Assembly: GCA_963789785.1 (NCBI GenBank)
Contig: CAWBNC010000019.1
Location: 62,001-126,000, forward strand
DNA from: JAEULH01 sp963789785
GTDB taxonomy: Bacteria; Pseudomonadota; Alphaproteobacteria; Rhodospirillales; Defluviicoccaceae
DNA length: 64,000 nucleotides
Reading direction: 5' to 3'
Position 1 is the first letter of the stretch; every line of letters starts with the position of its first letter. Below the pieces are notes generated by a model, which was not told the origin of the DNA, searched no databases, and saw only the letters and a program-made list of their open reading frames with translations. Positions 1 through 9,313 of this stretch are shown here, piece after piece. The translations under genes were made by a program, and so were the position numbers.

Positions 1-186
1 GCCACACTCGTCCCCCATCCTCCGCGCGACTTGCGCGGCCAGCCAAACCCAACTCCAGCAGCGTTATTGATTGAATGGGTGTCCCGATATATAACCGTAA
101 GAGACATAATGATCAAGAAAGCCAGCCGTCTGGTTTGATAGCCACGTTCTGTAGCCTGCGTCGCAAAATCTTGAAGCGGTACACTT

Positions 187-1134
187 GTGCCATCCGATAA
201 CATGCTGATTGCAATCTGCATTTGCACCTTTCGCCGGCCCGAGGGCTTGGAGGGGACGCTTCGGGGTATCGAGCGCCTCCGTTTCGGCGCGGGTTCCCGG
301 CCGAAGCTGCATGTGGTCGTCGTCGATAACGAAGGCTGCGAAGCGACGCGCGCGGCGGTCAAAGCGTTCGCGGCGACCGGTATTCCGATCAGCTACGCGG
401 TCGAGAGCCGGCGGGGAATCTCCTCCGCGCGCAATGCCTGTCTCGACCTCGCGCCGGCAGACGCCGACCTGATGGCCTTTCTGGATGATGATGTCGTGCC
501 GCGCCCTGAGTGGCTCGAGGAATTGCTGATCGCGATTGAGCGGACGGGCGCGGAAGCGGCGACCGGCCCGTACGATGCCGTCTATCGCAAGAGCACGCCC
601 GAGTGGATCCGGGCCGGCCGGTTCTTCGCCAGCCCGCGGGCGAAGGCGCCCCGGAACCACGAGCGAATCGACTTCGGCGTCATGGGCAACATCCTGTTCC
701 GGGCTCCGTTCCTGCGCGACAACGGCCTGCGCTTCGACGACCGGTTCGGGCTCATCGGCGGCGAGGATCGCAAGTTCTACACGGAATTGTTCGACGCCGG
801 CGCCACGATCGCCTGGGCACGCGATGCTATCGTCGATCATCATGTCTCATTCGACCGGCTCCGGTTCGCCTACATCGTCCGCCGGGAATTCTGCGTCGGT
901 TGCACCGCGGCCATTCTGAAGCGGAGCGAACCTCCGAGCGGAAGAGGACACTTGGGGTATGGCGCGCATACGGTTGTCAAGCTTGCGCTCAAGATCGTTC
1001 TGCTCGCGCCGGCGGCGCTGCTGGCGGCGATCCGCAACAACCCCTTTCGCAAGGTCAAGCCGGTGCTGGATATCGCCAACCTGAGCGGCCGCCTCTATGG
1101 CCTGTTCGGGCGCAAGTACGAGCTGTACCGGTAG
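187..1134 (+). CDS. Family 2 glycosyltransferase
   Basis: A 315-residue GT-A fold transferase that probably moves a sugar from a nucleotide-sugar donor onto a surface glycan. The N-terminus has the family 2 pattern of a short strand (ICTF) followed by a hydrophobic VVVVDN strand. The metal and donor binding acidic cluster is FLDDD, Asp100-102. A later GGEDRKFY segment fits the acceptor-side ED motif. The C-terminus is basic with a hydrophobic stretch near residue 265, perhaps a membrane-associated helix. The chosen start is GTG at 187. ATG at 202 is an alternative and neither has a strong ribosome site. It is followed 31 bases later by a paralogue. Family assignment is firm; donor and acceptor are unknown. 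Confidence 0.85.
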   Translation: MPSDNMLIAICICTFRRPEGLEGTLRGIERLRFGAGSRPKLHVVVVDNEGCEATRAAVKAFAATGIPISYAVESRRGISSARNACLDLAPADADLMAFLDDDVVPRPEWLEELLIAIERTGAEAATGPYDAVYRKSTPEWIRAGRFFASPRAKAPRNHERIDFGVMGNILFRAPFLRDNGLRFDDRFGLIGGEDRKFYTELFDAGATIAWARDAIVDHHVSFDRLRFAYIVRREFCVGCTAAILKRSEPPSGRGHLGYGAHTVVKLALKIVLLAPAALLAAIRNNPFRKVKPVLDIANLSGRLYGLFGRKYELYR

Positions 1135-1165
1135 CGCGCGACGCGTCCAGAGTTGAGGCGGGACG

Positions 1166-2197
1166 ATGATGCAGGCCGGCGCGCTCGATCTCCCTCACGA
1201 TCCGGCGGACGCGCGGACCGTCCGGGTGACGATTGCGATCTGCACCTACCGGCGAGCCGACCAACTCGCCAAGGCCCTCGACGGCATTTCCCGGCTGACG
1301 TTCCCGGCCGGGCGCTTGCCTGCGCTTCATGTTGTCGTTGTCGACAACGCGGGCGAGTCCCGTGCCCGGACCGTCGTCGATGATTTCGTCGCGCGCTCCG
1401 GCATTGCCGTCGCGTATGCGGTCGAGTTGCGGCGGGGGATTTCTCAGGCGCGAAACACGGCGCTGGATCTCGTCCCAGCGGACGCCGATTTCGTCGCCTT
1501 CATCGACGATGACGAAACGCCGTCGCCCCGCTGGCTGGAGGCTTTGCTGACGACGCAGGCGCGGACCGGCGCCGCCGTCGTCTGCGGTCCGATCCGGCCG
1601 GAATTCGCCGCCGCGCCTCCGGCGTGGATCGTCGATGGCCGTTTCTTTGTCCACCCCCGGATCCTCGACCGCAGTGGGCCGCAGCCTGCCGACGGCGCCT
1701 CTATCGCCGACGCCAGAACCGGGAACGTGCTCATTCGCACGAAGGAGTTCCGGTGCACCGGTGCGCGCTTCGACGAGTCGTTCGGCCTCACCGGCGGCGA
1801 GGATGCGCTGTTCTTCCGCCGGCTCTCCGCCGCCGGCGCGGACATGGTCTGGTCGCCCCGAGCCGAGGTCAGCGAGCTGGTGGCGCCCGCGCGCGCCCGG
1901 TTCGGCTATCTCGTTGCCGAGTACTTCCGCTGCGGCAACGTGCGCGCCGCCATCGATGCGCTTGACGCCGACAACCGGGACGGCGGTCGGAAGGAGCAGC
2001 CACCGCTCTCGGCGCGCCCCGTCGCCAAGACTATGAAGAAGGGCGTGAAGAAGGCGGCGATCCACGGCGGCTTGTTGCTTGCGGCAATGATCACCCTGCG
2101 CGGGCGGGCGCGCGTTTATAGTCACGTCTTCGAGCTGGCCAACGCCGCCGGGCGGCTATGCTATCTTCTCGGAATCCGCTACCAGCATTATCGCTGA
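1166..2197 (+). CDS. Family 2 glycosyltransferase, tandem paralogue
   Basis: A 343-residue GT2 enzyme that aligns along its length with the preceding gene: the same ICTYRR start, VVVVDN strand, RRGIS-ARN segment, FIDDDE acidic cluster (Asp114-116) and GGEDALFF motif. The pair therefore arose by duplication. A purine-rich ribosome site (GAGGCGGGA) lies just upstream of the ATG. The two genes are 31 bases apart and probably cotranscribed. They may add successive sugars to one polysaccharide or have diverged in donor choice. The sequence alone does not identify the glycan. Confidence 0.87.
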   Translation: MMQAGALDLPHDPADARTVRVTIAICTYRRADQLAKALDGISRLTFPAGRLPALHVVVVDNAGESRARTVVDDFVARSGIAVAYAVELRRGISQARNTALDLVPADADFVAFIDDDETPSPRWLEALLTTQARTGAAVVCGPIRPEFAAAPPAWIVDGRFFVHPRILDRSGPQPADGASIADARTGNVLIRTKEFRCTGARFDESFGLTGGEDALFFRRLSAAGADMVWSPRAEVSELVAPARARFGYLVAEYFRCGNVRAAIDALDADNRDGGRKEQPPLSARPVAKTMKKGVKKAAIHGGLLLAAMITLRGRARVYSHVFELANAAGRLCYLLGIRYQHYR

Positions 2198-2361
2198 CCC
2201 CGCGCGCCGCCTGTGCTCGCCAGAGCCGTTGTCTGTTGCTCCGGCGTGCTATAGTGGCCCAGATAGGAGCGGCGCCAGCGCAGGCATCATAGCGTGCGTG
2301 CTGGCAACGACCGCTGCGCGCGAGCAGCATCGATGCTGAAATTTAGGGGACGGAGTTCAAC

Positions 2362-3264
2362 GTGAAGGCGACGGTCTTTATCCACACCAATCCGAAACAA
2401 ATCGTCGGCGCGATCGTCTCGGAGTACTCGATGCGGCGCAACTCGAAGCGGCCGGACGACTTCGAGATCCGCATCATCAATACCGAGGATCACGCGTTCC
2501 TGCGGCGGCGCGAAGACCAACCGTATCTGCGCGACGGCGTCACCCGCGTCTGGCACAACAGCGATCTGCAGTCGTTCACGCCGCTCCGCTTCATGCCGCC
2601 CGAGCTGATGGGTTACGAGGGGCGCGCGGTCGTAGTCGATCCGGACGTGTTCGCCGTCGGTGACGTCTTCGATCTGCTCAGCCGCGACATGGGCGGCGCG
2701 GCGATCATGTGCCGGCCGCGCTCCGGGTCGAAGGAGAAGCGCGGCATGATGGCGACCAGCGTCATGCTGCTCGACTGCGCGAAGCTGACGCACTGGCGGT
2801 GCGAGTCGCAGTTCGACGAGATGTTCACCTTCAAGCGCGACTACATGAAGTGGATCGGACTGCTCTACGAGGATCCCGCGTGCATCGGCCTGCTCGAGAA
2901 CGAGTGGAACGACTTCGACCGGCTGACCGCGGGGACGAAGATGCTGCACAACACCAAACGCAAGACCCAGCCTTGGAAGACGGGGCTCCCGGTGGATTTC
3001 CTGCCGCCGGAAAAGCCGTCAGGGTGGATGGTGCTCGGCACGCTGAACCGGATGCGCCGGCGGCTGTTCGGCGACTATGCCTTCCTCGGCCACTACAAGA
3101 GCCACCCCGATCCCAACCAGGAGCGCTTCTTTTTCGGCCTGCTGCGCGAGTGCATGGACAAGGGGCTGGTTACCGAGGAGATGATCCGCGCCGAAATGCG
3201 CGAGAACCATGTGCGCCATGACGCGCTCGAGGTGATCGAACGGACGCCGCCGCTGGCAGCTTAA
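2362..3264 (+). CDS. Glycosyltransferase-like protein with DxD motif
   Basis: A 300-residue protein that looks like a nucleotide-diphospho-sugar transferase of the GT8-like type. After an N-terminal strand (VFIHTN) there is a DPD motif at residues 93-95 in the context VVVDPDVFAVGD, the usual metal and donor site. A later segment, MLHNTKRKTQPWKTG, resembles the conserved HxxxxxKPW region of GT8-like enzymes. Start is GTG at 2362, preceded by GGGACGGAG. It lies 164 bases after the two GT2 genes and is probably part of the same surface-glycan locus. Substrate is unknown and the exact family is inferred from motifs only. Confidence 0.65.
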   Translation: MKATVFIHTNPKQIVGAIVSEYSMRRNSKRPDDFEIRIINTEDHAFLRRREDQPYLRDGVTRVWHNSDLQSFTPLRFMPPELMGYEGRAVVVDPDVFAVGDVFDLLSRDMGGAAIMCRPRSGSKEKRGMMATSVMLLDCAKLTHWRCESQFDEMFTFKRDYMKWIGLLYEDPACIGLLENEWNDFDRLTAGTKMLHNTKRKTQPWKTGLPVDFLPPEKPSGWMVLGTLNRMRRRLFGDYAFLGHYKSHPDPNQERFFFGLLRECMDKGLVTEEMIRAEMRENHVRHDALEVIERTPPLAA

Positions 3265-3468
3265 ATCGCTGAGTTTACAGGCTGGCCGGTCGTTGTCTTC
3301 TCCTCGATAGTACGGACCTCAGGGGCCAGAAAAACCCAAGCGGTTTGACTCCTTCCTGCGCGCAAATCCGCCGCCGTCGGATGGAGCGGTCCATTTGCCA
3401 CTTCATTCGTGTCGCCGCCGGTACTATAATCGTATCTTCTCATGTCACCTTAGCGTGGTGAGGGCGGC

Positions 3469-4792
3469 ATGGCGATTTTCAGAACAGTGCCGCCGGCGGC
3501 GGCAAGCGACATGGCCGCGCTGGCCAACTTCGCATACGACGAAGGCGTGGGCCTGAAAGCGTTGTTCGGCAACAGCGGCTGGCACGCGTTGGGCGGCGCC
3601 AACCTCGGCATTGATAGCCGATTTTTCGATAGCAAGGGCTACTACGAGAACCGTGATTTGGACGGCTACGCGGCGGTCAAGGGCGACACCTTCGCCCTGG
3701 TTTTCCGCGGCAGTGACAGCGATAGCGATCTCATTGCGTCGGCGCTCGATCAGAAGGATTACTACGACAACCTCAGGCCCCTGATCGACGCCAGCTTCCG
3801 CTACATCGAACGCCACGACATCGAGACGGTAGAGATGACCGGCCACAGCCTCGGCGCGGCGATGGTCATGCGGACCGCGGCCAAAAACGACCTTGGCGAC
3901 ATCGGCGACAACGTCTCCTGGCAGATGCTGACGTTCGGCGCGCCGGGGACCGACGACGACAACACCAGCCCCGACAGCCGCAGCATCGTCAACGTCTATC
4001 ACAGCGGCGATCCGGTGCCGACCGATCCGATTCTGGATCGGCTGACGGAGCACGGTGCAAAGATCCTCGTCGAACTTCCCCACGTCGACAATGCTGACAA
4101 TATCGCCGAGCTGGGAAGACAGAAGTTCGATGCGTCGCGGATCACCGAGCACGACATGGACCGATATCTCCTCAGTACAAAGGCCATCGCCGGATCGGCG
4201 CTTTATTCCGACACCGACACGGGCACCGTTGCGGTGGTTCTCGATGCCGCCAATGGCAATGCCCTTGACGATGTCTACCGGGTGCGGGACTTCGCATCAG
4301 TTGGTGCTGGGTCTCGCCGGCAACGACACAATTACCGGTCGCGACGGCCGTGACCTGCTCGACGGCGGCAGCGGCAAGGATTGGCTTTCGGGAGCTGCCG
4401 GGGACGATGTGCTCTCCGGGGGCGGCGGCCGCGACCTGCTCAGCGGCGGGGCCGGCAATGACCGCTTCGACTACAACGCCGCGACCGACTCCCGTCCTGG
4501 GCCCACGATCCACGACGTCATCACCGATTTCGCCGGCGTCGGCAAGGTCTCGGGCGACCGAGTTGATCTCGCGGGCATCGATGCGCTACCTGGCAAGGAA
4601 GGCAATCAGGCCTTCGTCTTCAAAGGCGCGGGCGCGATCACCGGGGCCGGCCAAGTGCATGTCGCCGCTGCAGGCGCGGACACGCTCATTCAGGCCAATA
4701 CCGGCGGTTCGCTGAGGCCGGAGCTTGAGATTCTGGTCAAGGATGGCTTTGCCTTGCCGAAGGACTGGATAGCCGGCGACTTCATTTTGTGA
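3469..4792 (+). CDS. Secreted RTX lipase (class 3), frame broken near 4300
   Basis: An alpha/beta hydrolase of the lipase class 3 type fused to a calcium-binding RTX tail. The N-terminal part (3469 to about 4300) has the nucleophile elbow GHSLG with Ser127, an aspartate in SGDPVP (Asp181) and His205, a plausible triad. The tail, one frame further on from about 4300, has glycine and aspartate nonapeptides (GNDTITG, GGSGKDWL, GGAGNDRF). It ends with a C-terminal domain closing GDFIL, typical of type I secretion substrates with no N-terminal signal peptide. The span is 1324 bases, a multiple of three plus one. Dropping one base between 4298 and 4306 gives a single ORF of about 440 residues. A TATAAT box lies at 3425-3430. 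No secretion genes are adjacent. Confidence 0.8.
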
Positions 4793-4831
4793 AGGCGGTA
4801 CGGGGCGCTGTGCGGACCCCTGCCGGCGCCG

Positions 4832-5110
4832 TTACGGGTTGTCGTCCTGAAGCTCACCGGGCGTATTCATGGGCGTCCGCCCGCCGAAACGTCTGGCGCA
4901 CTGGCTCTGCGAGCCGAACTGGATGCAGTTGTTCCAACGCTCCTGGAATATCGCTTCGTTGGCGGCGGTGCCCGGAATGCCAAGCCGCACGTTGCCCTCG
5001 CCAGTGCGCGGATTGCCGCTGACCTCGCAGGCGGCGAGCAGGGCGAGGATCGCCAGCGGCGCGAACAGCCGCAGCAGGCGAACCGGTCGTGCGCTTGTCA
5101 CATCGATCAC
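4832..5110 (-). CDS. Small lipoprotein, function unknown
   Basis: A 92-residue predicted lipoprotein. After a basic N-terminus and a hydrophobic run (FAPLAILALLAAC) there is a lipobox with Cys28 as the acylated residue. The mature part is short and polar with two further cysteines, in WNNCIQFG and SQCARRF, which could form a disulfide. The start is GTG at 5110, overlapping by four bases (GTGA) the stop of a small upstream ORF, which suggests translational coupling. It converges with the RTX lipase. No family recognised. Confidence 0.6.
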   Translation of the reverse strand: MIDVTSARPVRLLRLFAPLAILALLAACEVSGNPRTGEGNVRLGIPGTAANEAIFQERWNNCIQFGSQSQCARRFGGRTPMNTPGELQDDNP

Positions 5111-5295
5111 TCCGTCTTTCGCGTTCTGCGGGCTGTCGTCCGGCCAGTCTGCGCGGCGCGGCTGTCGTACAGGATCCGCATCCGCTGGGCAATCGCGATC
5201 GGCTTATGCGGTCGCGTCGGCTCTGGCGCCGGCGCGGCTTCCTCAGCTTTTCGTAACCGTTGCTGTGGCACAAAGGGAGACTTCGCGTCCGTCAA
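5107..5295 (-). CDS. Small basic proline-rich ORF, possible gene
   Basis: A 62-residue ORF, proline and alanine rich in the middle and strongly basic at the end. The only start in range is TTG at 5295, so the start is uncertain. The main support is its GTGA overlap with the lipoprotein gene downstream, a coupling pattern common in this window. It is divergent from a 125-residue gene with only about 23 bases between them, which leaves little promoter room. It could be spurious. Confidence 0.3.
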   Translation of the reverse strand: MTDAKSPFVPQQRLRKAEEAAPAPEPTRPHKPIAIAQRMRILYDSRAAQTGRTTARRTRKTE

Positions 5296-5318
5296 CCACG
5301 ACAGCCAGGTCGTTCAAC

Positions 5319-5696
5319 GTGCCGCTCGAGCTCCGCAAGATTTTCTTTTCGACCGATGAGCTGCGGGTCGCCGTCGTCGCCCACTGCGGCGCGACCGAGC
5401 GGCCGCTGCCCGATGCCGCCATTGCCCGCCTGGTCATTCGCAAGGATCAGCTGGCGACGGTGACCCTGCACTTCCGCCCGTCGTTCAACCCCGCCGATCC
5501 CGCCGAAGTCGTCTTCACGAGCGCCGACGTGCGCGAGGCCCTGATCCGCCACTGCAGCACGCTCGGCATTCCGCTACCGCGCGCCGCGAAGAAGGTTCTG
5601 TGGGCTCAGGACGACGGCATGGCCCTGCTCATTACTCTGCAGACGGTGGCGGCGCCCGCCGAGGCCGCGGCCGGCCGCCAGCGCGTCGGCGGATAG
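5319..5696 (+). CDS. Hypothetical protein, about 125 residues
   Basis: A 125-residue protein not assigned to a family. The proposed start is GTG at 5319; the same frame is open further upstream, but that stretch lies opposite the small minus-strand ORF and looks non-coding. The sequence alternates short hydrophobic strands (VAVVAHC, LVIRKDQLATVTLHF) and helices and has no signal peptide or membrane segment, so a small cytoplasmic alpha/beta domain is likely. The last 15 residues are Ala/Gly/Arg rich and probably disordered. Confidence 0.5.
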   Translation: MPLELRKIFFSTDELRVAVVAHCGATERPLPDAAIARLVIRKDQLATVTLHFRPSFNPADPAEVVFTSADVREALIRHCSTLGIPLPRAAKKVLWAQDDGMALLITLQTVAAPAEAAAGRQRVGG

Positions 5697-5749
5697 TCGC
5701 GTGGGGCGACCGCCGCCGAAACTGGCCGATCTGACAAACCAGCCCGAAT

Positions 5750-6112
5750 TTAACGTAGAGCGGCCATCGCCCGTGGCCGCATGAACTCGGCGAGATCGTG
5801 CGCCATGGCGGTGAAGCCGGGCCGGATCCTGCCGTGCCTCTCCCAATCGACGATCCGGCTGTCGCTGTACGAGGCCGGCGCATCGCAGGTGACGAAGAAA
5901 AATATCATCGTTGCCACTTCACGGGGCCTGAACCGCTCGTTCAAGCCGTGAAGAACCTGTGCGGTGTAGAAGCGCCTTTCCAGACAGGTCGGGGTGATGC
6001 CAAGCGCGGTCAGCGCGAGATCCACGCGGATCTGGTAGAAAAGGAAGGGCGACTTCCGCGTTGAAAGCGACGAGGACAGCCCCTCGATTGTACCGATGAT
6101 GCCGTAGGCCAT
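5750..6112 (-). CDS. Hypothetical protein, about 120 residues
   Basis: A soluble-looking protein of 120 residues with no family recognised. The frame is open back to 6265, but the ATG at 6112 (MAYGIIG) has a purine-rich site (GAGTGG) at good spacing and everything upstream looks non-coding. The centre is hydrophobic (TMIFFFVTCDAP) without being a clear membrane helix. It stands alone, 216 bases from mtnP; that gap holds no gene. Confidence 0.5.
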   Translation of the reverse strand: MAYGIIGTIEGLSSSLSTRKSPFLFYQIRVDLALTALGITPTCLERRFYTAQVLHGLNERFRPREVATMIFFFVTCDAPASYSDSRIVDWERHGRIRPGFTAMAHDLAEFMRPRAMAALR

Positions 6113-6328
6113 GCGTGTCCACTCAAGTGGCAGGCGGGGTTCACCGCAAGTATCGCGGCCGGCCCTTAAGCGGCGGTTAAGAAGCTGAAGACCATGCGCC
6201 GGCTGGAGCCGGGTGGCGGTCCCGGCCATCAGCTTCTCGTCGTCTGCAGCGTTGGATCCGCGCAACGAGACTGTACGGGCGCTGATGACCTCGTTGAATT
6301 GGAACTGTCGGACGGGCGGTTGTCCCGC

Positions 6329-7216
6329 CTACCCCCGGAGCACCCGGCCGGCGACGGCGTCGAGGGCGGCGACCAGCGCGGGGTCGCGGAAGGCAGGCGG
6401 GGTGATGATCGCCGTCGCCAGCGCCGTCTGACAGCCGTGCGGGCATGAACCCTGCCGCCGGCCCAGCGCCGGGACGACATCGCGCACCAGCGTTCGGGCG
6501 CGGGCGGCGTTGTCGCCCAGCACCCGGATGATAGCCTCGACGTTGACGTGATCGTGCTGGGGGTGCCAGCAGTCGTAGTCTGTGACCATGGCGACGGTAG
6601 CGTAGCAGAGCTCGGCCTCGCGGGCGAGCTTGGCTTCCGGCATGTTGGTCATGCCGATCACGTCGCAGCCCCATGACCGGTAGAGCCTGGACTCGGCCTG
6701 GGTCGAGAACTGCGGCCCCTCCATCACCAAATAGGTGCCGCCCTGCACCGTCGCGATATCCCTTCCGCGCGCGGCCGCTTCCAGTGCGTCGCCAAGGCGC
6801 CGGCAGACCGGATGGCCCATGCCGACGTGGGCGACCAGACCTTCGCCGAAGAAGCTCTTGACCCGGGCATAGGTGCGGTCAATGAACTGGTCGACGAGGA
6901 CGAAGGTGCCGGGCGGCAGGTCCTCGCGCAAGGATCCGCACGCCGACAGCGAGATGACATCGGTGACGCCGGCGCGCTTGAGCGCATCGATGTTGGCGCG
7001 GCCGTTGATTGCCGAGGGCGGCAGGCGATGACCGCGGCCGTGGCGAGGGAGAAAGGCGACCCTGCAGCCGTCGAGATGGCCGAGGAGCAGGTCGTCGGAT
7101 GGCGCGCCGAAGGGCGAGGCCACGGGCATCCACTGCGCCCCTTCCAGACCCTCGATCTCGTAAATGCCGCTGCCGCCGATGATGCCGATGACCGGCGGCG
7201 TGCCCGGGTCCGCCAT
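6329..7216 (-). CDS. mtnP: S-methyl-5'-thioadenosine phosphorylase
   Basis: Cleaves methylthioadenosine with phosphate to adenine and 5-methylthioribose-1-phosphate in methionine salvage and polyamine by-product removal; cytoplasmic. The 295-residue length and motifs fit the family: N-terminal IGIIGGSGIY, the phosphate-site PRHGRGH, the NGRANI segment, the purine-site MEGPQFST, and GMTNMPEAKLARE. DYDCWH near residue 218 belongs to the base-binding loop. It is a single gene transcribed away from the small genes to its left, and downstream of pspF on the same strand with a 100-base gap. Confidence 0.95.
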   Translation of the reverse strand: MADPGTPPVIGIIGGSGIYEIEGLEGAQWMPVASPFGAPSDDLLLGHLDGCRVAFLPRHGRGHRLPPSAINGRANIDALKRAGVTDVISLSACGSLREDLPPGTFVLVDQFIDRTYARVKSFFGEGLVAHVGMGHPVCRRLGDALEAAARGRDIATVQGGTYLVMEGPQFSTQAESRLYRSWGCDVIGMTNMPEAKLAREAELCYATVAMVTDYDCWHPQHDHVNVEAIIRVLGDNAARARTLVRDVVPALGRRQGSCPHGCQTALATAIITPPAFRDPALVAALDAVAGRVLRG

Positions 7217-7316
7217 GGGATCCTCGCGTCCGCAACTTGCCGGCGTCAGGAGGCCGGCGCGCGCACTCTTTCAGCTTCCGTCGCCGCGTTCAACGCCTTG
7301 CGTTCAACGCCCTCGT

Positions 7317-8378
7317 TCAACGCCGCCCGTCCCATTCCGGCGGGCTTGCTGAAGGCCCGATCAGTCCGTGCTTTTTCAGCCGGTTCCGGAATTGATGATA
7401 GGCGAGGCCGACGGACGCCGCCGCCGCGCGCTGATTGTAGCGGGCCGCGGCGAGCGCCTGGCGCAGGAGGCCGGCCTCGAACGCGGCGACGGCCGCGTCG
7501 AGATCGCCGGGCAGCGCCGCGGCCGGCGCCGGTTCCCGCTCAGGCGCCGGAACCGCGCGCGCCGCCGCCTCGGTCCGCGTCGGCGGCGGTGCATCCGGCG
7601 AAGCGAACGGATCGAGCGGGACGACCGCGACCGGGCGTTGCGGTTCGCGCCAGCGGAAGACGGCGCGTTCGGCGGCGTTCTTCAGCTCGCGGACGTTGCC
7701 GGGCCACGGGTGCGCGCGCATCGCGGCAACGGCGCCGGCGCTGAAACCGGGAAAGCCGGGCCAGCCGAGGTCGGAGGCCATGGCCCTGGCGAAATGCTCG
7801 GCCAGCAGCGGGATATCTTCGGCACGCGCCCTGAGCGGCGGGACGTGAAGGACCTCGAATGCGAGGCGATCGAGCAGGTCGTGGCGGAACCGGCCGGCGG
7901 CGGCGGCGGCGGGAAGGTCGACGTTGGCGGCGCCGACCAGACGTACGTCGCAGCGCTGCACCGCGCTCGCGCCGACGCGCTCGAACTCGCCGTATTCGAC
8001 CACGCGCAGGATTTTCTCCTGAACCGCCAGCGGCGCGCTGGCGATCTCGTCGAGGAACAGCGTGCCGCCGTCGGCCCGTTCGAAGCGGCCGATGCGCCGG
8101 CGGGCGGCTCCGGTGAAAGCCCCGGCCTCGTGGCCGAACAGCTCCGTTTCGATCAGCGTTTCAGCCAATGCGGCACAGTTCAGCGTCACCATCGGCCGGC
8201 TCCAGCGGCCGGAGAGGTAGTGCAGGCGCTGGGCGATCGGTTCCTTGCCGGTGCCGCGTTCGCCGATCACCAGCACCGGCCGGTCCAGCGGCGCCACCGC
8301 CGACGCCCGCTCCATGACCTCGAGGAACGCCGGCGACTGTCCGATCAGCGGCGAGAGGCCGGTGGTGGATTGCGCCAT
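7317..8378 (-). CDS. pspF: Sigma-54 activator of the phage-shock operon
   Basis: A 353-residue enhancer-binding AAA+ protein that drives open-complex formation by sigma-54 polymerase at the psp promoter. Visible motifs are Walker A GERGTGKE (39-46), the sigma-54 contact loop GAFTGA (86-91), Walker B GGTLFLDE (104-111), the PWPGNVREL segment and a C-terminal Fis-like helix-turn-helix around residues 305-340. It has no N-terminal receiver domain, as expected for PspF, which is held inactive by PspA. It is divergent from pspA, with the sigma-54 site in the shared 210-base gap. A proline/alanine-rich linker of about 50 residues before the helix-turn-helix is long for the family. Confidence 0.93.
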   Translation of the reverse strand: MAQSTTGLSPLIGQSPAFLEVMERASAVAPLDRPVLVIGERGTGKEPIAQRLHYLSGRWSRPMVTLNCAALAETLIETELFGHEAGAFTGAARRRIGRFERADGGTLFLDEIASAPLAVQEKILRVVEYGEFERVGASAVQRCDVRLVGAANVDLPAAAAAGRFRHDLLDRLAFEVLHVPPLRARAEDIPLLAEHFARAMASDLGWPGFPGFSAGAVAAMRAHPWPGNVRELKNAAERAVFRWREPQRPVAVVPLDPFASPDAPPPTRTEAAARAVPAPEREPAPAAALPGDLDAAVAAFEAGLLRQALAAARYNQRAAAASVGLAYHQFRNRLKKHGLIGPSASPPEWDGRR

Positions 8379-8509
8379 TGACTTATAATGTCATATTTTG
8401 CCAATTAGCGTCAAAGATTGATAATCCCGTCGAAGTGCTGGCCGGTCGCCGGTTGCCGATCGCTCGAAATGACATTCAATAACAGTGGGTTACGGCTGTC
8501 GCGATGAAC

Positions 8510-8525
8510 TGGCACGGCGCGTGCT
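8510..8525 (+). promoter_or_regulatory. Sigma-54 promoter of pspABC
   Basis: The sequence TGGCAC, six bases, then TGC places GG and GC exactly ten bases apart, matching the -24/-12 consensus. It lies 64 bases upstream of the pspA ATG and faces pspA, opposite the pspF start. This is the expected target of PspF. Confidence 0.8.
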
Positions 8526-8588
8526 CGGGTGCAGTACGTATGTTCGGCGGGCGACAGCGCCCGCGGTCGTGTCAGGAGGACCAGAAGC

Positions 8589-9272
8589 ATGGGTGTGTTT
8601 TCGCGGCTCGCCGATATCGTCAATTCCAACATCAACTCGATCCTCGACCGCGCCGAGGATCCGGAAAAAATCGTCCGCCTGATCGTCCAGGAGATGGAGG
8701 AGACCCTGGTCGAGGTCCGCGCGACCGCGGCGCGGTCCATCGCCGAGAAGAAGGACATCGAACGCCAGCTCAAGCGCTGCCGCAATGCCCAGTCCGGCTG
8801 GCAGGACAAGGCGGAGCTGGCGATGCGCAAGGGACGCGAGGATCTGGCCAAGGCGGCGCTGATCGAAAAGGCGAAGCTGGCCGAGGCGGCGCAGGCAATG
8901 GAAGAGGATCTGGCCGCGCTGGAAGCGGCTCTCGGTCAGGGCGAAGCCGACATCGGCAAGCTCGAAGCCAAGTTGCATGAGGCGAAGACCCGGCAGCAGG
9001 CGATGCAGGCCCGCCAGGAGACGGCGAACAACCGGCTGCGCACCCGCCGGGCGATCTATGACCGTCGGGTCGAGGACGCGCTGATGCGCTTCGAGAGCGT
9101 CGAGCGGCGGATCGACCGGACCGAGGGCGTGATAGAGGCCTACGAGATGGGCCGGCCCAAGTCGACGGCCGATCAGTTTGCCGAGCTTGAAGCCGACGCC
9201 GCCGTCGAGGACGAGCTCGCGGCGCTCAAGGCCCGCCTGCACAACAGCGCCGCTCCGGGGGAGCGGGCGTAA
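8589..9272 (+). CDS. pspA: Phage-shock protein A
   Basis: A 227-residue coiled-coil protein of the PspA/IM30 (ESCRT-III-like) family. It binds stressed inner membrane and, when free, inhibits PspF. The N-terminus MGVFSRLADIVNSN is the membrane-binding helix, followed by DPEKIVRLIVQEMEE and long heptad helices over residues 30-190. The frame is open back to 8529, but ATG 8589 has a near-perfect ribosome site (AGGAGG) and is the family start. First gene of pspABC, downstream of the sigma-54 promoter. Confidence 0.96.
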   Translation: MGVFSRLADIVNSNINSILDRAEDPEKIVRLIVQEMEETLVEVRATAARSIAEKKDIERQLKRCRNAQSGWQDKAELAMRKGREDLAKAALIEKAKLAEAAQAMEEDLAALEAALGQGEADIGKLEAKLHEAKTRQQAMQARQETANNRLRTRRAIYDRRVEDALMRFESVERRIDRTEGVIEAYEMGRPKSTADQFAELEADAAVEDELAALKARLHNSAAPGERA

Positions 9273-9313
9273 ATGGCGGAGCGGGGCGAAGAGGGCTGCG
9301 GGAGCCTGCGGAG

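Noticed and set aside
1055..2125. Long antisense frame of 356 codons opposite the second glycosyltransferase
   Set aside because: It mirrors the codon pattern of a real GC-rich gene, has Arg/Gly-rich composition and no family resemblance.
5750..6265. Longer form of the 120-residue hypothetical protein starting at 6265
   Set aside because: The first 51 codons look non-coding, and the internal ATG at 6112 has a ribosome site.
6300..6345. GGGCGG-TTGT-CCCGCC near the end of mtnP as a terminator
   Set aside because: The two arms are a mirror-type complement rather than an inverted repeat, so they cannot pair as a hairpin.
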